Origin: Histoplasma ohiense | Lineage: Eukaryota; Ascomycota; Eurotiomycetes; Onygenales; Ajellomycetaceae | Length of the DNA stretch: 64,000 bases | Assembly (NCBI GenBank): GCA_017607445.1 | Contig: JAEVHH010000002.1 | Coordinates: forward strand, 4,083,501 to 4,147,500 | Direction of reading: 5' to 3' | Part shown: positions 35,320-48,913 of the stretch, piece by piece | Numbering within the stretch: the stretch's first letter is position 1 | How the letters are laid out: each line of letters opens with the position of its first letter | Made by a program: the position numbers and the translations under genes | The notes under the pieces: generated by a model | Seen by the model: only the letters and a program-made list of their open reading frames with translations | The model's database searches: none | Told to the model about the DNA's origin: nothing

Positions 35320-38300
35320 CTAATCCATCACATTATCCCCCTCTACCAGAGTGAGTGAGGACTTGTAGATGTTGAGAATGATGATGTCCTTCAAGACAGA
35401 CACAGATTCCCAGATCAGACAATTGTATTCTACTCATTTGACAAAATATTCACAGTGATGGTGATTGATTCTATTGTCAAGAATTGCTTCAATTTCTCAT
35501 TCAAGTTTATTGTCTTCTTCTATAATGACAGATGACTGTCAATCAGAGATTCTCTGTAAGAGGAATGAATTCTCAGCTGTGGATTGAAGCAGGTTCATAT
35601 GAAAGATGTTGTGAATGATAGATGAGATGTTGAGTTGATAATTGTGTGTGTCTAGCACTTTCTTCATTGTATACTTGATGTGATGATAATCTAGTGTATG
35701 TAAGAGATGATTCATTTTTATATTCTTGAGATTCAGTCAGACTTTGTCTTCTATATAATATTGAATTGCAGAACTTTTTCTGATGTTCATTTGATTCTTG
35801 TAATCTTACTAAATACTGATTATTGAAGCTTCTGCTTATTTGTGAGCTTTCTTCAACTTGCTCATGATGTTCTCTGCTGTCTGTATGGGGCTGTGGGTGT
35901 ATGTGGTTTCTCAGAAAGTCTTGAGAAAGTTCAGAATCTCTAAGTTGTATCTGTGTAGAAGAAAGAATGAGCTTACATCTGTTGTGATGAAATCTCAACT
36001 GTTAATTGCAATCTCAGTGTGTGGCAGTAGATTGCTTCAGTTGTCTTGTATATAATTGCAGAATTTATGAAGAATGTTCTTTACTGTTTATATCATTCTC
36101 TTGATAGCTTCATCAGTCTCTGAGTGGTACACTGTTGATAACTTTCATTCAATTCTTAATAATTGGCATACATGGGCTCAGAGTGCACTGACAAATTGAC
36201 TGTCTCTATCTGACACAATGAATGAAGGCAGACTGTGTATATGATAGAATGAGCTTCTGACAAAGACATCTACAACTACTTCAGTGTTCATCTTGTCACA
36301 GAGCTGTAGTATTATGTTCTTGCTGAGTTGATTGACAATGACTAGAATGTTTATAGAACCTCCACTTTCAAATAAAAAAACTGCAAAATTGATAGCTATA
36401 TTGTGCCAAGTTCAGTCAGAGATAGATAGAGACTTCAGCATCTCTTTTCAGCATTCACATCATGTTGTCACTGAGCTGCAGTGATCACAGTTGTGTACAA
36501 ATCAGTGTATGTCTTTTGACATATCTGATCAGTAGAATTCTTGGGCAATGATGTTGTATATGATTTCACATTCTGAGTGCTCAGTCATTGATGAGTCATG
36601 AATTTCTTGCATGATTCATGTTTGTAGAGATTCTGAATCAGAGATCCATCATCTATCTCAAAAGTGTAAGTGATTGTTATTGTTGATTGAATATGCTGAG
36701 ATATCTGTTCTTGAATATACATCTGTGGGGAATTGAGGTGCTTTACTTTGTATGACTTTGATGACTTACTGTCAGAATTCATCTGCTTCTGCTGCTAGTC
36801 TCCATTGTTCTTCAAATGAGAGTTCTTGAGCTTGAGACTGATTGATATGTATGCAGGGTTCATCTGATTGTGTAGAACTTTCTATGATTACAGAGTTGAT
36901 TAATCAATGCTCTTGATGTTTCCATCTGTCATTCAAGTCATCAGATGGCATATCTTGTTCTTGATGGAACAGAGCATCTGCAAGGGTGTTCTCTACTTCA
37001 GATTGATAATGAATTGTGAATAAAAAATAGCTAAGAAACAATGATCAATGCATATGTCTTTCAGTGAGCTTATAAGTGATTGTGAAGTACTCTAAGTTCT
37101 TATGATCAGTAACAATCTCAAACTTTTCAATGCTCATAAGTTTGAACTTTTATTCTTTGAGATATTGTATGATTGCTAGAAGCTTCTTGTTGTAGATCTT
37201 GTAGTTGCATTCAGCAGATGACATCTTTTTCAAGATAAAGACACAGAGTTGTAGAACATCTTTGTTATCATATTGCATCAGTGTCTCATCTATTACATAA
37301 TCTGAGACATCTGTTTCAAGAATCATATGTTTATTCAGATTGAATGATTGCAGCATTGAGGCACTTGTGAACATACACTTCAGCTTTTTGAATGCTGCAT
37401 CCACTTCATCAGTTCATTGAAATACAGCATCTTTTCAGGTCAGATCTGTCAGTGATTGTACAATGTTGAAGAAGTCTTTGATGAATCTTTGATAGAAGTT
37501 GACAAATTCTAGAAAGCTTCTAGTCTCTTTTACTGAGACTGATGTCTCTCAGTTGAGAATTGCTTTCACCTTCTTAGAATCCATGCATACATCTTTTTCA
37601 GCTTCAATGATGAATTCTAGATAGATTGTAGACTTGATCTTGAAGTTGCATTTGTCAATATCCACTTGTAGTCTGACTTTTTGTAGGCAGTCAAGCACTT
37701 GTTGTATGTGCTTGCAGTGCTCAGTGAGCAGTCCATTGATGAAGATCAGAATATCATCCATGTACACTGAGATGATTTTGTTGAGCAGATCTTGTAGAGC
37801 TCAGTTAATGTATTTCTGAAATGTACTTGAAGTGTTCACTAATTCAAAAAGAGTCACTGTTCATTCATATAATCTGTAACATGTACAAAAAGCAGTTAGT
37901 CATTCATCATCTTCATTAATCCTTATCTTATAGAAGGCTGCAGAGATGTCAAGCTTTGTAAATCATTTTGCTTTTTCTATTTGTTTGAGTGTTTTGTTGA
38001 TGAGTGGAAGAGAGTATCAGTCCTTCTGTGTAATCTTGTTGAGTTCTCAGTAGTCAACACAGAATCATAAGCCTTCTTCTGATTTCTTTGTGAACAGTAT
38101 AAGTGCTGCAGTGGGTGAGTTGCTAACACAAATGAAGCCTTTGTTCAGTAATCTGTTGAGCATTTTTTGTAGAATGAGAAGCTTGTTGTGTGATATACTG
38201 TAGAGAGAATCTCAGAGTGATTGTGGATTTTTACTGTCTTTTTTAATGAGCTCAATTGTATGATCTATACTGGGTTCTTGATGAGAGGGAAGCTTTTCAG

Positions 38301-39839
38301 CTTCTTTCTCATCAAACATGTCTGTGAAGTCTTCATACAATTCAGATAGTTTCTTGTGTGATTTCTTGAAGTCTTTGAATTCTAACTTTTCTAATGTTTT
38401 TTTGATATTCATTATACTAGCAGTGAACACTTGAATGTTCTTCTTCTCATATGTTTGATGAATTAGTAGTTTGTATATTTCTGCTGATATCTGAGTGAGA
38501 TCAGCAGTTCTATTGATATCCTTCTTGTAAATATAATCATCTTCTGAGAAAATAAGGCAGTGATTGTATGCATTCAACAAGGTTCCAAATTCTGTGAGTT
38601 ATGATAGACTGAGTATTAGATTGTACTCAAGGTCTTGTATTTTGTATGTGTATATGTTCTTTTTCTCATGTCCTTCTATGTCAATGTTAAATCTTACCAT
38701 GTTGTAGAAGGCTGATTCTCTGGGGCCATCAAATTCACTGAGCTTACACAGCTTGAAAAAGGGGATACACTGAAGCTTATGCTTCTCAACCAGCTGGGTG
38801 TCTATAAGAGCATAATGAAGAAAACCACTGTCTATCATTGCTCATACATTGACTAGACTATTTACAATGACAGAGATCATGATTGCATTCACTTGTATCT
38901 TCTATTTGAATCTTCAGCTAGCTTTCTGCTCCTTGAGCTCTCATCTGTGTTTTAGAGTGAGAGCTTGTCTTTTCTCTGTTCTTGCCTATCCACAGATGAT
39001 GCAGCATTTATACATGTGGAGGATTTACTCAGAACAATTGTATTCAGACATTGGTTTGTGAAGTGCTCTGACTTGTCACAGTGTATACAGACTCCTCTGA
39101 CAATTCAGTCAGCAGCATTCTTCTCTGAGACATTGAAGACTCTCAGACAACTTGCATTTACATGTGGAACTCAGTTCATTGATTCTGATTCAGAGGTGGG
39201 GGGTGCTGCAGAGCAGTTTGAGATGTATGTATTTGTTCAGCAGAATTCTCTGTGATTTTGAAGCACACAGAACTGAGACAGATTGTTGTTCAATAGACAA
39301 AGATTAGTACAGAATTCACTGTATATTGAGAGTTTCAGATGCTCTACACTTCAGTTATGCAACTGAAAGTTCAAATTCTTGAACAGTATATTGATTTTGA
39401 CAGTGTCATCTCAGTCTTACTCATCTGCTTCTAGAAGCTTGTGATTGAATTCAGAAAGATAAGTTGTCAACACAACATTCATCTGATAAGTCTGATTAAG
39501 CCAGTCTAACATCTTGGCTTGAAGTGTAGAATCAAGGAAGAGGGAGTTGAGTTGTCAGAAGACTAGCTCTGATGTACACTGATGATTCTGACAATGACTC
39601 ATTCAGAGTTGAAATTTTGCTAACACATTGTCATTCAATCTGCTATGAATATACCATGTTTGGTTGAATAGTGAGTCTATTGCTCATTCATTGATGTTCA
39701 ATTTGATGTTTGCTTTTGACTTTCATGTGAGATAGAGTGCTAGATCTCTCTTGTATTTGTTGAGGATTGAGAGCTTCTCTCTTGAGAGCTTTTCATGAGA
39801 TGTGGGTGTAGAAGGAACAGTGAATGTGAAAGTGCTCAT
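35320..39839 (-). pseudogene. Gy-1d Gag-Pol polyprotein, decayed
   Basis: ATG 39839 to TAG 35320-35322 (inside the LTR). Same order as Gy-1b: gag, knuckle (near 39075), protease (IDSGFLHYALID near 38830), RT, RNase H (near 37300), integrase and chromodomain. Here the RT motif is intact: YMDDILIF near 37745-37765. TGA codons still break the frame. It is useful as the best-preserved RT active site of the family. Confidence 0.85.
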
Positions 39840-40360
39840 TTCAACAAGTTGTTGTTGCAATTCAGTCATCTGTAGCATCTGTTGCTGGAGGATGCTTCAT
39901 AGGTCTAAGTTGTCATCCACTGTGTTCAGATGTGATGGATGTTTATAGAATTATTTATAGTTCATTTCAATATCTAAGAATATGTAATAATAATAAAAGA
40001 AAAGAAATATTTGTAAGCACTTGATCCTCTCACAGATACTATTCACAGTGTTGCAGTGCTAAGCTTGATCAAGCTTCTTTGTGAACACTATTCACAGTGT
40101 TATAGTTTGTAGACACTTGAGCCTTATAGAACACAGTTGATTGTGTTTCAGATGCTTAGATATGACAGTCTATATAACTAATGATAGAGGCACTCAGATT
40201 CATGAGGGATCTCTTGTAATGACTAGACACTCAGGCCTGTAAACAACGCACTCAGGTGTAAGAACTGATAACAAGACACTCAGGCCTTAAACAACACACT
40301 CAGACATAAGAACTAATAACAAGACACTCAGGTCTAAAATGCAGAAGAATCAATTCATAA
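39840..40360 (-). promoter_or_regulatory. Gy-1d 5' leader
   Basis: Noncoding leader with several ACTCAG repeats (about 40190-40335), ending in the primer-binding site GAATCAATTCATAA next to the 5' LTR. Confidence 0.7.
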
Positions 40361-40894
40361 TGTAATAAATGTACTTCAATTAATGATTTGATACTATTCT
40401 AATTACAGATTACAAATTGATTAAGAAAAGAAAGAGAAAAGAAATCAGAAGAAAAGGTTGTATGAAGGAGGTTCTTATAGAGAAAAGTTCAGAGCAGAAG
40501 AATATCAGAAGCCACTTCACAGTGGAGTGCAGAGCAGAAGAACATTAAGAGGTATGTGTAAGAATTGTTAGAAATCATGTGAGTGTGGAGTGTGGGATGG
40601 GGGAATCATTGAGGGCTACACAGAAGAATCATTAGAGACTATATGAGTGCGGAACACAGAGTGAAAGAATGTTAGAAGCTATGTGAAAGAATTGTTAGAG
40701 ACTACACAAGCACAGAGCATGGAGTGGAAGAATGTTAAGAGTTACATAGAAGAATCATTAGAAACTACACAAGCACAAAGCACAGAGCAGAAGAACATCA
40801 AGGGTTACATGAGATCACAACAGTCAGAAATGAGTGGGTGCAGAAGAGGAGTTGATTGTGTAAGTTAATTACTAACAGATGCTAACCCATCACA
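40361..40894 (-). repeat. Gy-1d 5' LTR (534 bp)
   Basis: Four internal 63-bp units, against three in the partner LTR at 34862-35332. Ends CCATCACA before the TSD. Confidence 0.9.
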
Positions 40895-41084
40895 GATGTT
40901 CACTTCATATACACAAAAGTCTCTATCATAACAACATCAGCTTATCACTAACAATGCTATATTCACAACTATCTCTTTTCATTTACTCTCTCATATTCTC
41001 TTCACTCAATCTCTCTTACTCTACTTTAATTGTTCTACATATCTATTCTCTTCTATCAAATATCTAGCTCTTTTATTCTGTAAT

Positions 41085-42324
41085 ATGACATCTGATCACT
41101 GTGTCTTCTGCTGTTTTGATCACATTATATAATCTATTGATAAGTTCTTGTCAATCAAACCTTGTTGAAAGCTAATCTGACAGCTTTCATGATTGCTAAT
41201 TGTTGTTAATTTCTACTTCTTGTTATCAGAGTGTTTGTTTTGTTTATGATTGTTTCATCTCTTTTTCTGATGTCTCTTCTGTTTGTGATCTCACTTCTAT
41301 TGAGGAGATTGTCTATGATGATGTTGTGAGAGTAGACAATGACAATGTGGCTATCTCTGTTGATGATGAGAATGTAAGCAAAGCAGTCAGTGAGAACATG
41401 AACAGTGATGACAGTATTTATAATGATGATAAAATGATGAGTGTCTCTGTGTTATTCTCTGCTGCTGTTTTCTCTGCTTTTATTCATATCTTCATCTTTT
41501 CTGCTCTTCTCAGTTTTATCTCTTTCATTCTCATTAATCTTTCTTTCTCTTTCTACACTGATTTTTCTTTTTTACTTATTCTTTGAGAAGTTCTATACAT
41601 CTTCTGCAGTCTCTCTCTCTATTCTCCCCATCTCTCTTCTTCTTTCACTGTCTTCATCAAAATGTGTTTTCATATGCAAGTGTTGTACAATATAATCTGC
41701 TTCATCAGCTATTCATTCATTGCATTTCTTGCTCAGAGTAAGTACAAAACATTCAACAATCTTATACATTCTCTGAATTCTGCTGTTGTTTGTATCAATT
41801 GTGTTGAGTGTATATTATACTCCTTTTTGTCTCTTTTTCTATGACTTTCATTCTAACTTTTATAGATGAAATTGTACAGAGTCTCTGTGTTGTTGAGATT
41901 ATGATAGATGAAGATCTCTGTATCATATTTGCTTACATCAACTTCTGTATCACTTCTCTGTTTTTGTGTGTTTTCAGCTTATCAGACAAGTGCTTTCATC
42001 TTCTTTATTGATGAATAACTTCTGACTTGATTATTTGTAGAAAGAAGATACATATTCAAGATAGTCTGAACAGCAATATAGCACTTTTTTATATCTGCAA
42101 TGAGTATACATCTGTTTCTTATACTGATTGTGTGAGAGATAAAAAATCATTTCAATTTTGTATTCTGTCTTCTGTATATAACTGTTCTGTTAGCTGCTCT
42201 CACTTCTGCTGCAACTGTCTCTGAAGCTTCAAGAGAAGTTTCTGTTTCTTTGATAAGTGTACACTTTTTTCTTCTTATTGTGATGACTGTTAATGTTTTA
42301 CAGTTATTTCTGATATTACTCTGT
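41085..42324 (+). pseudogene. Gy-4 copy A antisense gene, exons 1-4 (start)
   Basis: Equivalent to the copy B gene at 50127-51681. Exon 1 is 41085-41139, exon 2 41210-41737, exon 3 41876-42252, and exon 4 starts at 42304. Two donors have GT changed to AT (41140 and 42253), and the first acceptor has AG changed to AA (41208-41209), so it cannot be spliced properly. Exon 4 is cut by the LINE at 42324 and resumes at 48914. Exon 2 encodes an acidic Ser/Asp-rich region (VDNDNVAISVDDENVS), and exon 3 the Cys-rich part. On + strand, antisense to the copy A pol. Confidence 0.75.
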
Positions 42325-42869
42325 TTGTTTGTTTGTTTGTATTGATTTAACATTCCAGAGAAAACATGGGCAGTGTCTGTGTTTCAGAAGCCTTCCAAAG
42401 AGCATGAAGATGTGCTACACTGAAAAGATTTCTATATACACAGAAAGAGAGAAAACAGAATTCAGATGGCAACTCTTGAGAAGACTCAATTCATTGAAAA
42501 GAATTTTTCTGAGCTGCACATTCACTTCTGATCTGATGTATAATCATTCATGATGAAGCTATAGTGTGATTTCTGAGGAGATCATCACTGCTGTGTCTGA
42601 AAGACTTTATAATGAATAAAAAGAAATAACTTCTTCAGTTGATCTGAGAACTGTCTGTGCTTCTAACAACAGAAGAAAAATAGATGAGACAGATAAAAGA
42701 AAAGAGAAAAAATGAGTGTTCTGAAAAGAAAAATAAAGAAAAGAGTGAAGAAAAGACTGTGTCATCTGTGACATCTTACAGTCATGTGACTCAGCACAAG
42801 CTTAGAAGATGAGAGAGGAGAGAGTACAATTAAAACAGTATACAGACTGTACTGATTACACCACAGCTA

Positions 42870-43120
42870 GTTGAAACAGATGAGTCAATCATACTGATTG
42901 AATCATTTGCATCAGTTGAATCAATTGAATCAATTGAATCAATTGTATCAATTGTACTGTTTGTACTGTTTGTATCAATTGAATCAGTTGAATCAATTGT
43001 ATTATTTGTGCTGATTGAACTGATTGAGCTGATTGTACTGATTGAATCAATTGTACTGTTTGTATCAATTGTATTGATTGAATTTATTGTACTGATTGAA
43101 TCAGTTGTATCAGATGTTGT
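42870..43120 (-). repeat. 9-bp degenerate coding repeat of the LINE 3' end
   Basis: Minus-strand units of the form GATACAATC or AGTTCAATT repeat about 25 times. Because the unit is 9 bp, every frame stays open. One frame (ATG 43189 to 42830) reads as Asp/Ser/Thr/Ile repeats (IDSIDSTDS), another as QLI/QSV repeats. The same array is in the second LINE at 62950-63190. Confidence 0.85.
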
Positions 43121-43189
43121 GTTATCTGTACTGTCTGTATAGACTTGAAACTGCTGTGAGAGGCTGTCAGATGATGTGTGTTCAAACAA

Positions 43190-46100
43190 CTGTGTTATCT
43201 CATGCAGTGCTGTGTGTAGAACTGTGTGTGGTCAAGCAGTTTTACAAAGTCTGTAGAGATCAGAAACTCTAGATAGACAACAGCTGTTATCTGATTGTAT
43301 GACTGTGCTGCTGATTTCTTGAGTCAGTGAGAGAAGTGTCTCTGTGAGTATCAATAGAGCATCAAATGTTCTGAGCTTTTGTTGTGTTTATAGATATAGA
43401 TGAGTCTTATATCTGCATGCTGAAAGCATCTATAATATCAGAAGAAGTTCTCATGAAAGAAGTGAAGTATAAATCAGTGATGAAGAGTATACTATAGTAT
43501 AATGAGCTCTGAAGAAATCTTTATTTGATATTTTATAGTCAGTCTATTGAATCTTCAGCTCTGATATCAGTCAGAGAGCTTTTCACAGACTCTGTTTTAT
43601 CACTCTTATTCTGTCTCTTGACTGAGCTGTTTGATCACTGTGCAGACTTCACTGATTGTGAATATGACTTTGAGTTTATAGACTGAGACTGCAGTAATTG
43701 AGACTGTCTATTTAATCAGACAGTCTGCTTTCTCATTGCTCTCTATTCTTATATACTCAGAGACTCATTTCAGATTCATATTATGTTGTCTGAGAAGCTT
43801 GTGACAGCAGCTGTAGACTCAGTTTGAGAAGATCATCACACTGCTCTGTATATCTCAGATGATTGAGATATTATCAAAGTAGAGTCAGATTCAAAAGTTG
43901 ATACTGTCATCTGTGACACAGAGTAGAAGCTTCACTGCACACTCTAATACACAGCAGATATCAACTGTTTCAGTGTTGAAGATATGTGATATAGAGTTCA
44001 GTACAGCTGAAAAGTTGATCAGTTGTTTGTTTCTCTGATAGACTATAAAGTTATAATTCATCTGTCTGCTGTTGTCAAGAATCTGTTCTGATTCATCTGA
44101 GAAAATATATAGATCTATTGAAGATTGACTTTTTCATTATTTCTTGAATATCTGAGCAGTATTTTTTTTATCTACATTCTCTGTGGAATCTATTCTGCAT
44201 CATTTTGAGTAGTGTGGAATAGTAAGTGTGAATCTATTGACTGCAGACAGCAGTGTCTTCAATCTCTGAATCTTGATCTTCAGATACTGTCAGATTTCAG
44301 TCTCTCTTTCATATATGATCATTAAGAAAGCTATTCATAAAGTCAGTGAGTGTCTCTCATTCATCATCTGAAGTCTTATTGTGAAATGTATTTTGATCTT
44401 TTTCAGAGCTATCATTGCTGATGAAAGCTCAGCATCTCAGTATAGAGTTGTGATGAGTGTTGTATGAAAAACTGAAAGAACTTCTCTGACTGTCATGATA
44501 AGCATCTTCTCAATTGTTTTTATATATTATTTCAGATGAAAGCTGATCTCTTCACTTCTGTCTGTGTGTCTTACTGACTGTGTACAGCTGCTGTATCAGA
44601 TCTCTGTGTTATAGAGCAGTAAGGGAATTATACAGATAGTGATCATCTTTCACAGAGTATCTGCTGAGAGCTTATTTCTGATCTTCTCTAGACTTTGAAT
44701 ATACTGAGTCACAGCTCTTGTCTTTTTTGTCTGAGCAGAGATATATAATCTTCAGATAAATCTTCTGTCAAAATGTATACTCAGTCAACAAAGTACTGAC
44801 TTCTGTTCAGCTGAGATAGTGACAGAGTGTATGATCAGATTCTCTGACACAATCACTGATAATGCTTCATTGTATCACTTTTTTGTGAGATGAATTATCT
44901 CAAGTTTCTCTGATGCAAAGACCATCTTGTTTGTCTTCTTTCATCTCAGAATACTCTGTATATTATGACTGAGAAGAGTAGTATTGTTGTCAAATAAGTG
45001 CATAACTCATCAAATGTTCAGATCATCTGTATAGTCAAAACACAATTTCAGATTCTATCACAGCAGCTCTGTCAGATACAGAAGAAATAGTATTAATGAT
45101 AGAGAAGATCTCTGTGATATACTATCTTGCATCTAATATACTGCTGTGATAATCTTCTTGAGCTGAATCTGAGCTCTGTGTTCAGTGAGAAAGCTGTCAA
45201 TGAATTGTAGCAGCTCACACAGTTATCTCTGTTGTGTCATTCACTGAAACAGCTGTCTGCACAGCACAGTATCAAAGACACTCTGTACATTCATTGTGAT
45301 CATGAATATCTTCTTATTTTATGCAAAGACTGTCTTTATCTCATGAGTGAAAGTAGTTATCAGATTCATAGCAGATTATCTGAACAGTGCTTCTTCATAC
45401 TGTAAGTTGACTATATCATAAATGAGTGCTGTGTACATCAGTTGTCTTGCAACAATGTGTTTCAGTCTCTTGAAGATTACTGAGAGAAAAGTAATGAATC
45501 TTTAGAAGTGAATCAAGCTTCTGTCTCTTTTATCTATTTTAAATATCATTGTCATCTCTGTTAGTTTTCAGATTTGTGAGAAGTGACAGAGCTGGAGACA
45601 GTAGTTGTATAGCTGCTGTACAAAGAAAAACATATACTATCAGTATGATTTAAGCAGCCACACTGTGATTTCATCTGTATCTGAAGAGATACTCTGTACT
45701 TTAATGATGTTGCATTCTATCTTCTTCATTTCAACTCAGAGATCTTAGAGCAGATTTCTCATATCACTTCAGTACTCATTATTCAATGAATTGTATTTCA
45801 GATCATTGACTGAATTGTATCACTTCAGAATAATTTGTCAAAGTGTCTCAACTTTGACAGCTGTCTCTTTTATAATCTGATTCTCAATCATCAGAGAAAA
45901 TACTCTGAGATTGAGTTTCAGTCTATATCATACTATCATCTGATACAGATCTCTGTCATCTCTGATTTTATTGATTATCTGTTTTCAGTATACATACTTG
46001 ATCTTATGCATTGTGTTCTTGAACTGATGTTTCACAGTTTCTGTCTGATGAGTGGTGAACTCTTGATATGCTTTTTGACAGTCTGCTGTTCATCAGAGAG

Positions 46101-47250
46101 CTGTAGTCTGTTTTTATTACACTGATTTACTGACTGTCTGAGCTGCAGTCAGAAGATTCTGAGTGAAGCATCAGATCAGATCATCAAACTATATCACTTT
46201 CTCAACTTTATCTGAGCAAGATATATTCATTATGAAATCTCTGATAAAATCTGTAAAGAGCTTCAGCTGAGAGTCTGTGATCTTGATCTGAGCTCTGCTC
46301 TGCTGTGTCTGAGATGTTGTTGACAGTATAGTAATTATAGACTGATGATCTGAGCTGCAGTGTAAATCTTGATATACTGAAGTGAAAGCAAAGACTATAT
46401 TGAAAAAGATGAGATCAATCATATAATCTGCTGTATAAGTTGAAATATCTATCTCTTTCACAAAGTTTATTCTGTGTTCACTGATTCACTGAACAAGCTT
46501 CTCTTCTCAGTGCAGATTCACTGTTTCTGATTCAAAGATATCATATCATACATTGAAATCCTCATCTACTAGACAGCAGACTAATAAGCTCAAATTGATC
46601 AGATAGTTCATGACTGTGTCTGTCTCAGACTGTCTGTACACATTGAGAATATGACAGTCATTGACACTGATTCACAGCAGATTTCTGTTTTGTATAGATT
46701 GATGTTGCTGTGTTCTTATCTTTGAATTTTTGTATATATATATTATGATTCAGAGTCTCTTCTTCTCTCACTGCTTCAGATTAGTGTCATCTCAGCAGTC
46801 TATGAGTGCAAAGCATTCATATATTGAGTGATTAATAGTCTTGATATCAGAGTGTGTGTAAAGCTTCTGTATATAGATCATTTCACAGCTTTGTTTGAAA
46901 GTAAACTGTAAAGCTGCTGTGTGACAGAGAGCTGTTCTGACTGTATTTACTTAAAAAATCTGCAGAGAATGATTTTTCTGCTGATTGTTTCTGCAGCATC
47001 AGCTGTGTTGCTGATGTTGATATTCTAGTATGAAAAATCACTTAATGAGCTGCTGTCAAAGTTCATCTGTAGAATGAGATTGAAGAGTTTCAAATCTATT
47101 GTCTGCATGCTGAGACTAGACTGCTCTTTGACTGCTTGACTATGCTGCTGCTCTGCTGTGTAGACTGAATATCATCTGATACAGATCATCTGTCAGATGA
47201 CATTCTCTTCACTGATGAAGCTCTAAATAACTGTTCACTTACAGAGTGCT
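43190..47250 (-). pseudogene. LINE ORF2: endonuclease, RT, RNase H
   Basis: Decayed minus-strand ORF2. The endonuclease end reads DYMIDLIFFNIVFAF then DLHCSSDHQSI near 46330-46440, the STIDL...SDH signature of APE-type endonucleases. The RT region (about 44000-46100) is too broken to place motifs with confidence. The C-terminus (43180-43560) matches the less decayed copy at 62514-62900, which has the LHHWLVLHSSHGDF and ADARLTCVCG stretches typical of the Tad1 C-terminus. It nicked target DNA and primed reverse transcription there. Confidence 0.75.
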
Positions 47251-47342
47251 AGCTCAGTGAGCTGTGTTGATTAGATTGATTGAGTGAATGATGTAGATAT
47301 CATTACTGTGATCATTGATACTGACTGTATTGACAGTGATTG

Positions 47343-48758
47343 TCACTTCTGAGTGTCTCTGTGACATCTGTTATCAAGATGATGAACAGCTGCTAGCTTC
47401 TTTTGAGTTAGATGTCTGAGAATGCTGTTCACACATCTGAATGCAGCAGAGCAGTGCTGATGCTCAGCTGAGTAGAGTTGACAGCAGTTGATACACTGTA
47501 GTGCTTTCTTACACTTCATATCTGTTGATCTCTTGTGCTGACTTGTGAGCTTGCTGCAGTTGAAGCATCTTGTCAGTTGTACACACTTTGATGAGTGGCA
47601 GTATCTCTGATATTCTGAATTATGTTTTACTGTCAGTGATCTTTTCTTGATGAGTCTGACCCTCACACTGATATTGAAGAGTGAGAAGTCTTTCATCAGA
47701 GTGAGAAAAAAAACAATTTATATAATCTTTCTCATCTTGAGATTCACTTCATATCACAAAAATCAACAGTTCACTGATTTTATCTTTATCTGAGTCAGAA
47801 TCTCTCTTTTAATTATCTTGTCTGTGGGGATTCTTATCTCTTCTCAGTTCTGAATAAATTCTGAAATCTCTGAGACAGTATAATTGTATCACTGCTCTGA
47901 TAGCTGAATCTCTGTGGTGTCAAGAACTTCACAGAGAGTAGTCACTGTCTTCTCAATGATCAGAGCATTATATATACCTCTGTTGCTTAATATAATCACT
48001 CAATCTATTCTGATAAGTTTTATCTTCAGCACATTAGCTATGTCTCTCATTCTCTGAATGTTTGCAACAATTATCTGTCATATAATATATGACTGCAGCT
48101 GAGTGATCTGTTGCTCTGATTGAAGAATAATGAGAACTTATGAATTCTTCTGCTGCTTTGTGTTCTCTGTGAGACTTCTTGACTGACTGATATTCTTGAG
48201 CTGCAGATTGACTTCACTAGCTCTGTCAGCTGAGAAAGCTGCAGTCTTGATAGAGATAGCTTCAGAAAGAGCAGAATTTTTCTTCTTCTGCACAATACTC
48301 ACTCAGATAATCAGCTCTTTCACAGTTATCTTTGCTGAATTTGACTGTGGATGAGTATTCAGAGCAGCATTCTCTCTCAGAGTTGATGCTGTACTCAGAT
48401 CTGCTGTCATATATACAATGAATCTTTCACAGAAGATTTGAGCAAAGTTCTGACTGACTGACTATTTCTTCTTTTCAACTCAGCTGTTCAGAATCTTTGT
48501 CAATCTGATGAGAGTTTTCTGCTGCAGATTTTATTGTTATTGAGTCTTCTCAAACTGCTTCTATAGCTGAGAGATGGCTGTGGAAATACTGTCACTGATT
48601 TCTTTGAGAATTGAAGAAGACATTGTAACAGTCTTTCTCTGTCTCTTATCAGTCTTTTCAGTAACAAAATTGACTGATGACTCTGACTTCAGTGATCTGA
48701 TGTAGGCTGTATCAATGTTCTTGAGTGGATGGGAGGGTGTTGAGGGCTCCATGATCAC
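47343..48758 (-). pseudogene. LINE ORF1 with CCHC knuckles
   Basis: From ATG 48758 (MIMEPSTPSHPLKN) through a Ser/Gln-rich region to a Cys-rich end: RCFNCSKLTSQHKR, CINCCQLYSAEHQHC (47343-47696 open frame). These are the tandem knuckles usual in Tad-clade ORF1 nucleic-acid chaperones. Frame broken by TGA/TAA in the middle. Confidence 0.78.
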
Positions 48759-48898
48759 TCAATCTATGCAGTACACACATGTAGAGTAATTGCAGAGAGT
48801 GTGTGATGATGTTGAACAGGTTGAAGGGTTAAAATTATATGAAAAACAGTTAGAAAATGGAAAATTCAAATGTACCTCTATGTTCATGAGTAGTTGTG
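48759..48898 (-). promoter_or_regulatory. LINE 5' UTR
   Basis: Sequence between the 5' end of the insert (48898) and the ORF1 ATG. Since it extends upstream of ORF1, the insertion is probably full length. No promoter element recognised. Confidence 0.5.
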
Positions 48899-48913
48899 CT
48901 GATATTACTCTGT

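Larger units (their letters stand above)
34862..40894 (-). mobile_element. Gy-1d: complete gypsy element nested in Gy-4 copy A
   Basis: LTRs at 34862-35332 (471 bp) and 40361-40894 (534 bp). TSD GATGC (34857-34861) and GATGT (40895-40899). The flanks join to match copy B at 49930-49950. The LTRs differ by one 63-bp repeat unit although they belong to one element. Confidence 0.93.
42325..48898 (-). mobile_element. Full-length Tad-like LINE (6.57 kb) inside Gy-4 copy A
   Basis: Flanked by a 15-bp TSD CTGATATTACTCTGT (42310-42324 and 48899-48913). The 3' tail on the minus strand is a CAAA repeat (complement at 42322-42340). Copy B has the empty site at about 51308-51345, where sequence runs straight from one flank into the other. 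Order on the minus strand: short 5' UTR, ORF1 with Cys knuckles, ORF2 with endonuclease, RT and RNase H, 9-bp repeat, tail. Confidence 0.93.

Noticed and set aside
42830..43189. 119-codon Asp/Ser/Ile repeat frame as a separate gene
   Set aside because: It is produced by a 9-bp repeat that is open in several frames and is part of the LINE 3' region; kept as a repeat, not a CDS.
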